Assembly: GCA_964408795.1 (NCBI GenBank)
Contig: CAYPAW010000011.1
Location: 1-64,000 of the forward strand
DNA from: JABMQB01 sp964408795
GTDB taxonomy: Bacteria; Bacteroidota; Bacteroidia; Bacteroidales; Prolixibacteraceae
Reading direction: 5' to 3'
Length of the DNA: 64,000 bases
Under the pieces are notes generated by a model. It did no database searches, was not told where the DNA came from, and saw only the letters and a program-made list of their open reading frames with translations. Below, piece by piece: positions 57,885 through 64,000 of the stretch. Made by a program: the position numbers and the translations under genes. Every line of letters begins with the position of its first letter. Within the stretch, counting starts at the first letter, position 1.

Positions 57885-60779
57885 TTATTCATTTCTGACC
57901 GGATGGCTGTCAGACAAGGTTAGTTCTTCTTTCAGAAACGCTGCGGTATAGGAATTTTTGTATTGAATGATTTCTTCAGGAGTACCCTGGCAAAGAATGG
58001 ATCCTCCTTCTTTGCCTCCCCCGGGTCCCAGGTCGATAATATAATCGGCCACTTTGATTACATCCAGGTTGTGTTCGATAATGATTACGGTATTTCCTTT
58101 ATGTACCAGTTTTTTGAGCACTTCAAGCAAAACCCGGATATCTTCGAAATGAAGACCTGTTGTGGGTTCATCAAGGATATACAGGGTTTTTCCGGTATCG
58201 CGTTTTGCCAGTTCTGCAGCCAGTTTGACGCGTTGTGATTCACCCCCCGAAAGGATTGTGGAGGATTGCCCCAGGGTCAGGTAACCCAGTCCTACATCCC
58301 TGAGGGTTCCAAGCTTCTGCAGAATAGAGGGGATATTTTCAAAGAATTCCACTCCCTGATTGATGGTCATGTTGAGCACATCGCTGATGGATTTTCCTTT
58401 GAAGCGTATTTCCAGGGTTTCCCGGTTGTAGCGTTTTCCGTTGCATTTATCGCAATGCACATATACATCGGGAAGGAAATTCATTTCAATGAGTTTTAAT
58501 CCGCCCCCTTTGCATTCTTCACAACGACCTCCTTTTACGTTAAAAGAGAATCTTCCGGGTTTATAGCCCCTGATTTTTGCTTCCGGGACCTGGGCAAAGA
58601 GGTTTCGTATATCCGTGAAGACGCCGGTATAGGTAACCGGATTGGATCTTGGGGTACGTCCCAGGGGAGACTGGTCTACCTGGACTACTTTGTCAATGTT
58701 CTCAAGGCCGGCAATCCCGGCATAGGAAAGAGGATCTTTCAGCGATTTATAGAAATGCTGGCTCAGGACAGGTTGCAGGGTTTCATTGATGAGGGTTGAT
58801 TTTCCGCTTCCGGAAACCCCGGTTACGCAAACCAGTCTTCCCAATGGAATAGAGAGGTCGATATTTTTGAGGTTGTTGCCGGTACATCCTTTGAGCATCA
58901 GCCATTTTCCGTTTCCCTGAGCGCGCATCTCCGGAACCGGGATTCGTCGTTTTCCGTTCAGGTAATCGGCCGTGAGGCTTTTTGATTGCAACAGGACCTC
59001 GGGGGGTCCGGCAGCGACCACTTTGCCTCCGTGTCTTCCGGCACCCGGTCCCAGATCTATAATATGGTCGGCATGGAGCATGGTGTCCTTATCGTGTTCT
59101 ACAACAATCACTGAGTTTCCGTGGTCCCGGAGTTCCTGAAGCGCATGGAGCAGTTTCCGGTTATCCCGGTGATGAAGTCCAATGCTGGGTTCATCCAGAA
59201 TGTATAAAACATTGACCAGTTGAGAACCTATCTGTGTTGCCAGGCGGATGCGCTGGGATTCCCCTCCGGAAAGCGATTGGGCCGGGCGGTCCAGGGAAAG
59301 ATAGTTCAACCCTACATTCACCATGAACCCCAGTCTTTTACGGATCTCCCGGATCACTTCCCCGCCAATGAGCCGTTGTTTATCCGAGATGCGCTGTTCC
59401 AGTCCTTCAAACCAGGCAGCTAATTCATCGAGGTCTAAACGAGACAGTTCGGCAATATTTTTCCCATCAATCCGGAACCATAGCGATTCCTTCTTCAGGC
59501 GTGAGCCGTTGCATTCCGGGCAGGTTTTGGTTCTTACAAACTGATTGGCCCACTTACGGGCTGTTCGGGAGGAATTTTCTTCGAGCTGGCTGTTAATATA
59601 TTTGATGACTCCCTCATAGGTCAGGAAATAATTCAGGTTATTTCCCAGCGGGGAATTCTTAATCCGGATTCGTTCCTGGGTTCCATACAAAACCGCGTTT
59701 AAGGCTTCGTCATCCAATGCTTTAACAGGAGTTTTCAGGGTAAACCCATATCGATCCCCCAGGGCTTCTATTTGCCAGAATATCAGCGAGTTCTTATGAT
59801 GTCCCAGGGGTACGATCCCTCCGTTGGCAATGCTTTTTGACGGATCCGGGATAATTTTTTCAATATCCATTTCAGAAACCATTCCCAATCCGTTGCATCG
59901 GGGGCAGGCACCCTGGGGTGAGTTGAAAGAAAAGGTGTGGGGCGCTGGTTCATTGTAGGAAATGCCGGTTGTGGGACACATTAAGAGCCGGCTGTAGTAA
60001 CGGGTATGGCCGGTGTCATGGTCGGAAACCATCATCATTCCATGTCCGTGGTGCATAGCTGTCTGAACGGTTTCCTTCAGCCTCTTTGTGTCGGTTTCCT
60101 TCACGGCCAGTTTATCGATGACCATTTCGATGAAATGGTTCTTGTAGCGGTCTACCTGGTGCCCGTGTTTGATTTCCGCTATTTCTCCATCGATCCGGGC
60201 GTAGAGAAATCCCTTTCGCCTGATTTGTTCGAACAACTCCCGGTAATGTCCTTTTCTGCCTTTTACGACCGGTGAAAGAATATAAATGCGTTTTTCGGCA
60301 AACTCTTTTTTTATCAGACCGATGATCTGTTCATCGGTATATTTGACCATTTTTTCCCCCGTGTGGAACGAATAGGCTTCTGCCGCCCTGGCAAAGAACA
60401 AACGAAGGAAATCGTAAATTTCCGTTACTGTGCCCACTGTGGAGCGGGGATTCCGGGAAGTGATTTTCTGTTCAATGGAAATGACAGGACTCAGTCCGGT
60501 AATCTTATCTACATCGGGGCGTTCCATGTTTCCGATGTAGGAGCGGGCGTAGGCCGAGAAGGTTTCCATATACCGGCGCTGGCCCTCTGCATAGAGGGTA
60601 TCAAACGCCAGGGATGATTTCCCGGAACCACTTAATCCGGTGATCACGGTGAGTTTATTCCGGGGAATCTCTACGAAGATGTTCTGCAGGTTATGAACCC
60701 GGGCACCCTGGACAAAAATTTGTCCTTCCTTAGGATGTGCTTCCTCCCGGTGCTTTTTCTCTATTTGTGTTTCCAACAT
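57885..60779 (-). CDS. uvrA: Excinuclease ABC subunit A
   Basis: 964 residues, the damage-sensing ATPase of nucleotide excision repair. Two ABC cassettes: Walker A GLSGSGKSSLAFDTLYAEGQ near the N-terminus and GVSGSGKSTLINETL in the second half. The ABC signatures are LSGGESQRIRLATQIGS and LSGGESQRVKLAAELAK. Zinc-finger cysteine sets are CPECNGSR, CPRCNGLG and CEECKGGG...CDKCNGKRY. Full length. It starts on the base next to the stop of the lytic transglycosylase gene, so the two are co-transcribed; the reason for this coupling is not obvious. Confidence 0.98.
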   Translation of the reverse strand: MLETQIEKKHREEAHPKEGQIFVQGARVHNLQNIFVEIPRNKLTVITGLSGSGKSSLAFDTLYAEGQRRYMETFSAYARSYIGNMERPDVDKITGLSPVISIEQKITSRNPRSTVGTVTEIYDFLRLFFARAAEAYSFHTGEKMVKYTDEQIIGLIKKEFAEKRIYILSPVVKGRKGHYRELFEQIRRKGFLYARIDGEIAEIKHGHQVDRYKNHFIEMVIDKLAVKETDTKRLKETVQTAMHHGHGMMMVSDHDTGHTRYYSRLLMCPTTGISYNEPAPHTFSFNSPQGACPRCNGLGMVSEMDIEKIIPDPSKSIANGGIVPLGHHKNSLIFWQIEALGDRYGFTLKTPVKALDDEALNAVLYGTQERIRIKNSPLGNNLNYFLTYEGVIKYINSQLEENSSRTARKWANQFVRTKTCPECNGSRLKKESLWFRIDGKNIAELSRLDLDELAAWFEGLEQRISDKQRLIGGEVIREIRKRLGFMVNVGLNYLSLDRPAQSLSGGESQRIRLATQIGSQLVNVLYILDEPSIGLHHRDNRKLLHALQELRDHGNSVIVVEHDKDTMLHADHIIDLGPGAGRHGGKVVAAGPPEVLLQSKSLTADYLNGKRRIPVPEMRAQGNGKWLMLKGCTGNNLKNIDLSIPLGRLVCVTGVSGSGKSTLINETLQPVLSQHFYKSLKDPLSYAGIAGLENIDKVVQVDQSPLGRTPRSNPVTYTGVFTDIRNLFAQVPEAKIRGYKPGRFSFNVKGGRCEECKGGGLKLIEMNFLPDVYVHCDKCNGKRYNRETLEIRFKGKSISDVLNMTINQGVEFFENIPSILQKLGTLRDVGLGYLTLGQSSTILSGGESQRVKLAAELAKRDTGKTLYILDEPTTGLHFEDIRVLLEVLKKLVHKGNTVIIIEHNLDVIKVADYIIDLGPGGGKEGGSILCQGTPEEIIQYKNSYTAAFLKEELTLSDSHPVRNE

Positions 60780-61730
60780 TTATTCGTGGTTTGAAACAGC
60801 ACTTCTTCCCCGCGCATGGGCTGGTGGTATTCGGATGATGTATTTTTTTCCGGATGGGTTGGTGAGGTAATTTTCCCGGAGCCAGGGATTGAACATCTTC
60901 AGGATTTTATAGTTGGTACCCTGTTCAAGGGCAAAATCGGCAAAATGTTCTACCGGTCCGCGTATTTCGATTTCAGTGGTCGGGATGATGGGGTATTTTT
61001 CGTTTTCAGGAAGGAAAAATCCGTAGGCTTCCGGATTTTCCATCACCAGTTTCAGGGCCAGGATCCTGAACAGGTATCTTTCTGTTTCCTCTCCCAGGAG
61101 CATATCGAAATAATGATTGTTTTTTTGTCGTTCGATCTGTTTCACGATGAAGCTTCTTCCGGCATTGTAAGCTGCAGCCGCCATAGACCAGCTGCCGAAT
61201 TTCTCATGGGCATTTTTGAGGTAGTCACAGGCAGCAACCGTTGATTTTTCAACGTGATACCGTTCGTCTACTTCGCGGGACACTTCCAGTCCGTATTCCC
61301 TGGCCGTAGAGCTTAAAAACTGCCACATCCCCACTGCTCCGGCCGGAGATACGGCCTTGGGATCCAGGTTGCTCTCCGCAACAGCCAGGTATTTAAAATC
61401 CCCGGGTAGTCCTTTTTCTTTCAGGATCGGCTCGATAACAGAAAAATAGCGGGGTGCCAGTTTCATCAACCGGATGGTCTGTGAATGAAAATACCCGTTG
61501 ACCAGCAATTCCCTCTCCAGGCTCTCCCGGATATCAAAATAATGCAACGGAACTACTTCCCCTGCAAAAGTTAATGTATCCGGGATGACCACTCCTTTGT
61601 GCATGGGAGAATAAGGTATAACCTCCTTCTCCGGTTCTTCTGTGCGGGCATTCGGATGAAAACTGAATAGCAAAACAATCCCCAGGGCTGTGGCCAATAA
61701 GGCAATGTTCCAGACTCTTTTTCTTTGCAT
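60780..61730 (-). CDS. Lytic transglycosylase (SLT family)
   Basis: 316 residues. N-terminal signal or anchor (WNIALLATALGIVLLFSF) and a family 23 lytic transglycosylase domain (LPGDFKYLAVAESNLDPKAV with the catalytic glutamate; SPAGAVGMWQFLSSTAREYGL; AAAAYNAGRSFIVKQIER). MltD-like, but with only a short C-terminal region (YKILKMFNPWLRENYL), which resembles a degenerate LysM. It cleaves peptidoglycan glycan strands in the periplasm. It abuts uvrA. TATTTTTG at 61754-61761 upstream is a candidate promoter. Confidence 0.92.
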   Translation of the reverse strand: MQRKRVWNIALLATALGIVLLFSFHPNARTEEPEKEVIPYSPMHKGVVIPDTLTFAGEVVPLHYFDIRESLERELLVNGYFHSQTIRLMKLAPRYFSVIEPILKEKGLPGDFKYLAVAESNLDPKAVSPAGAVGMWQFLSSTAREYGLEVSREVDERYHVEKSTVAACDYLKNAHEKFGSWSMAAAAYNAGRSFIVKQIERQKNNHYFDMLLGEETERYLFRILALKLVMENPEAYGFFLPENEKYPIIPTTEIEIRGPVEHFADFALEQGTNYKILKMFNPWLRENYLTNPSGKKYIIRIPPAHARGRSAVSNHE

Positions 61731-61753
61731 TGGTGACAGGTTCTTTAAGAGAA

Positions 61754-61761
61754 CAAAAATA
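61754..61761 (-). promoter_or_regulatory. -7 element of the lytic transglycosylase-uvrA operon
   Basis: TATTTTTG on the minus strand, 24 bases before the ATG; no clear -33 TTTG at the expected distance. Confidence 0.5.
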
Positions 61762-62130
61762 AGGTTTTTTAGGGGATAAGGAATAAAAGACCCCGGTAAA
61801 ACTACCAGACTGATATTCGAAAAAAAATGGACCGGAGGATCAATGATCCGGATTTAATGCAATTTCTCCTCTTCACATGCAGGAAGGAACACAGAAAAAA
61901 AAATATCCCAGATCATTTTCTTGTCTTTCACCCTTCTACATTCTGTTCACGAAGCGTATGGGTATAATAAAACAGGAGGTTAAAAGGGACCGATATCCAC
62001 CGGTCCCTTTTTTTTGAATAAGCCATTACCCATTTCAGAGCAACTTAATTTTGTTTTGTTATGAATCCGTTTTTTTACGGTTCGTATCATAGATGCAATG
62101 AATGGCTGGAAGGTTGCGTAGAAAAAAAAA
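61762..62130. other. Intergenic region between the lytic transglycosylase gene and the 62131 gene
   Basis: A 369-base stretch without a supported gene. Apart from the terminator at 61985-62016 it holds a GGATCAATGATCC inverted repeat (near 61837) and AT-rich bases. A 46-codon frame from 61878 runs into the terminator and is not considered real. Confidence 0.5.
61985..62016. terminator. Strong terminator hairpin
   Basis: GGGACCG / CGGTCCC, a perfect 7-bp GC-rich stem with an 8-base loop, AAAA before and T8 after on the plus strand. On the minus strand it follows the stop of the 62131 gene by ~115 bases with only four T. No plus-strand gene precedes it, so it either terminates the minus gene or an unannotated plus-strand RNA. 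Confidence 0.8.
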
Positions 62131-62859
62131 TCAGGGAGTAATCCCGGCATTCTCAATAAGACGAAAGGCCAGAACCAATTCAGGGATATCCAATGTATAC
62201 AACCGGTTTTTTCGTAAAATCTTCCTCACCTGTTTTTTATTGTTTTTGTACAGGTGAAGAAAGGATTTTCGAATAGGAGGAAATTTCTCCAGCCCCGATT
62301 CAACCGAGTATCGATAAAAAGCAGTCGTTAATACGAGTCTGGAATCCTTTAATATCCCTTGCGGGTCTTTGTAAATACCGGTTTTTTTTGATTTGCTTTG
62401 ATAAAAAGCGAGCAAGGTTACCTCTCCCTGGTACAAAACATGAAAAAACTGGGTTCCCATATGAGGGATCCCGGTTTCGATTTTAACAAATTTTTGATCT
62501 CCTGTAATTTGTGAAGAAACTACAAATTCTCTGACCATAAACTTATCAATCGTAAACAGGGAACCGGTATGGGTATTGTAACAGACCAGTTCATTGAGGA
62601 GTGCATTGTAGCGGGCCGGAATGTTCTCCCGGGTTTCACCGTTTTCAAGGAATATCGTGGTGGGAAGAAATTCGTAATGGTAAAAATGCGGTCCGTTGGT
62701 ATTGAATTTCAAATAGTATTTTTTTCCTGAGAGCTTTTCTCCTTGAATGTTTGACCGGGAAGTAATTCCCTGCCAGGGATACCGGGTTATCTGGCCGGAA
62801 CCATACATGGAGGCGGTCATGAACAACAGAATAAAAAGGGAGAGTCGTGCAGTTTTCAT
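62131..62859 (-). CDS. Secreted protein of unknown function, distant relative of the 43675 gene product
   Basis: 242 residues with signal peptide (LFILLFMTASMYGSGQ), no lipobox. Beta-rich middle (NIPARYNALLNELVCYNTHTG, FFHVLYQGEVTLLAFYQSKS in two strands) and a basic helical C-terminus (LYKNNKKQVRKILRKNRLYT). The same order of segments, RYxAxxxEx, an aromatic strand ending in LLxxY/H, then a lysine-rich helix, occurs in the protein at 43675-44373, suggesting one family. Function unknown. The gap upstream carries a GTGGAAT/ATTCCAC palindrome. Confidence 0.7.
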   Translation of the reverse strand: MKTARLSLFILLFMTASMYGSGQITRYPWQGITSRSNIQGEKLSGKKYYLKFNTNGPHFYHYEFLPTTIFLENGETRENIPARYNALLNELVCYNTHTGSLFTIDKFMVREFVVSSQITGDQKFVKIETGIPHMGTQFFHVLYQGEVTLLAFYQSKSKKTGIYKDPQGILKDSRLVLTTAFYRYSVESGLEKFPPIRKSFLHLYKNNKKQVRKILRKNRLYTLDIPELVLAFRLIENAGITP

Positions 62860-62887
62860 AAATGCTTTGCCTATTTACTATCCATCT

Positions 62888-62903
62888 GTGGAATTTATTC
62901 CAC
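62888..62903. promoter_or_regulatory. GTGGAAT / ATTCCAC palindrome
   Basis: A 16-base inverted repeat (7-bp arms, 2-base centre) about 30 bases upstream of the 62131-62859 gene. Its position fits an operator or leader element; no binding protein can be named. Confidence 0.4.
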
Positions 62904-62974
62904 GGTCTGTTCCGCCGGAAACAGGGGCAACAGGATTTCGAATTTTCGTATGGATAAGGTTGTATTCATATTTT

Positions 62975-64000
62975 CTATTTAACGGTGAATGAACAGGATG
63001 CGGTTTGGGCGGTTCCGTCACACATCACCGCGGTTAGCACCGTTTCAAATTCCCCTTTCAGGTCAGAACCTGTAAAGGATATTTTCTGCTCTTTCTGCGG
63101 ATTATTCAGTCGCTTCCACATCAGGGTTCTTCTAAAATCGGGGATATGGGAAGGATGCTCCTTTTCATCGGAGGTATTCCGACAGGGTAGCTGGACCGTT
63201 TCAAAATCGAACCGGTACAAGTCAGACTGGTTTTTTACCCAGGAGATATCCTCCTGGTTTGAATATACAGCGATCACTCCGTTAAAAACCATATCTCCAA
63301 AGACCCGTTCTTCGGATACAATGTCAATTCGTTCAATTCTTTCTGAATTCAGTTCAGCCAGTAAGCGGGTATTGAAAACCGGTATTCCGTCCAGGAGTTT
63401 GAAAGGTTCCGATTGAAAAAAGTTCCATTGATCCCGGTTTATCAGTTTTAAAATGAGGGTGTCTTTTTTTTCCCGGAATCTGGATGCCGACAAAAGTTCT
63501 TTGGATATTTCACTGAAACTGGACAGTGTGATATAATCCCGGGTAAATACGGTGGTTGTCGGTTTTCCGTAAAAAGGGTGTTTATACCGGTACGGTTTGA
63601 TGAAAATGCGTTCCGGGAGCAATGGGATCGGGAAGAAATATCGCTCATAGCGGCTGATTTTTACCAAATTTTCAAGAAAGGTTTTTTGGTCTGGGGTAAG
63701 TTCCTTGCGGGTTAATTTCAGGTCGTTGCCGGTATGGATATAATGGGGGAAAAGTTCAATGCGGCAGGGTTGATTATTCCGGGTAACAGCTTGAATAACC
63801 AGATCAGCCAATCCTTTTGCCTCTCTGAGGTAAAAATGAAAGGTGCCGTCAAAATGGGAGTAATAATAGTCAAACCAGGGAATGGAATCCGAAACAGAGG
63901 CCATGACAACAGCCCCCGGTACCGGGTGTGAAGTTTTCGCATCCAGCACCCTTCCGGAGAGGGTAATTCCTTTTTCTTCAAGAATATATTCCCGGTTTGT
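62975..64000 (-). CDS. Partial protein with regulatory-like domain and TonB-plug-like segment, no barrel
   Basis: The frame stays open to the window edge, so the N-terminus is missing (341 residues visible). A carboxypeptidase-regulatory-like domain opens the visible part (LSGRVLDAKTSHPVPGAVVM). A plug-like segment follows (ITLSSFSEISKELL; LLDGIPVFNTRLLAELNSER; IERIDIVSEERVFGDMVFNG). The protein ends with a beta-rich stretch and no outer-membrane barrel. Such layouts occur in large Bacteroidota surface proteins with macroglobulin-like domains; the missing part would decide. The internal GTG at 63949 is not thought to be the start. Confidence 0.75.
   Translation of the reverse strand, partial: TNREYILEEKGITLSGRVLDAKTSHPVPGAVVMASVSDSIPWFDYYYSHFDGTFHFYLREAKGLADLVIQAVTRNNQPCRIELFPHYIHTGNDLKLTRKELTPDQKTFLENLVKISRYERYFFPIPLLPERIFIKPYRYKHPFYGKPTTTVFTRDYITLSSFSEISKELLSASRFREKKDTLILKLINRDQWNFFQSEPFKLLDGIPVFNTRLLAELNSERIERIDIVSEERVFGDMVFNGVIAVYSNQEDISWVKNQSDLYRFDFETVQLPCRNTSDEKEHPSHIPDFRRTLMWKRLNNPQKEQKISFTGSDLKGEFETVLTAVMCDGTAQTASCSFTVK

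Noticed and set aside
61878..62018. 46-codon plus-strand frame
   Set aside because: It runs through the terminator hairpin and its T tract, which encodes the last residues; no start signal.

Overview
The window is chromosomal DNA of a Bacteroidota bacterium, most likely a Bacteroidales/Marinilabiliales-type marine or anaerobic lineage. Support: two SusC/SusD pairs and a further TonB-dependent receptor; the MurF-alanine racemase fusion; a malic enzyme-phosphotransacetylase fusion; a TGS-containing nucleoside kinase; the futalosine menaquinone enzyme MqnE; lack of Shine-Dalgarno sites; and promoters of the Bacteroidota type (TTTG, about 19 bases, TAnnTTTG). No phage, plasmid, CRISPR, rRNA or tRNA was seen. 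The right edge cuts through a gene.

Layout. 1-7073: glutamate dehydrogenase (minus) divergent from leucyl-tRNA synthetase (plus), then a YitT-type membrane protein and an M23 peptidase homologue. 7180-13638: a minus-strand xylose module (GntR/periplasmic-binding-fold regulator, xylulokinase, a lone ABC-type binding lipoprotein, xylose isomerase, xylose/H+ symporter) with a perfect 24-bp palindrome between regulator and xylB. 13935-18690: nitroreductase, a lipoprotein, a GNAT enzyme, an unusual glycosyltransferase fusion and recR. 18903-25763: probable cysteate synthase (sulfonolipid pathway), malic enzyme, MurF-Alr and thymidine kinase. 25838-31857: a conserved acidic protein with RsmI, then a TonB receptor paired with an SGNH-fold lipoprotein that lacks the usual serine. 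32103-43485: two SusC/SusD systems separated by a HAD phosphatase; no glycoside hydrolase or dedicated regulator is present. 43675-53630: secreted proteins of unknown role, DnaB, and a ddl/rluD/PASTA/mqnE/rpmH housekeeping stretch. 53868-64000: MeaB, a membrane protein, a nucleoside kinase, a lytic transglycosylase-UvrA operon, and two uncharacterised surface or secreted proteins.

Most genes are housekeeping or nutrient uptake. The most interesting parts are non-coding: a modular family of palindromic intergenic elements (1-99, 18856-18906, 27416-27484), heptanucleotide tandem repeats downstream of two genes, a 90-bp imperfect inverted repeat at 13757-13844, and a candidate small RNA with its own terminator between gdhA and leuS. 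The most interesting genes are an ABC binding protein with no permease or ATPase inside the xylose operon, a GT2 enzyme fused to a polyprenyl-phosphate sugar transferase-like domain that has lost its catalytic centre, and the TonB receptor/SGNH pseudo-hydrolase pair.

All identifications come from reading the sequence and from recall of families; no database search was possible.
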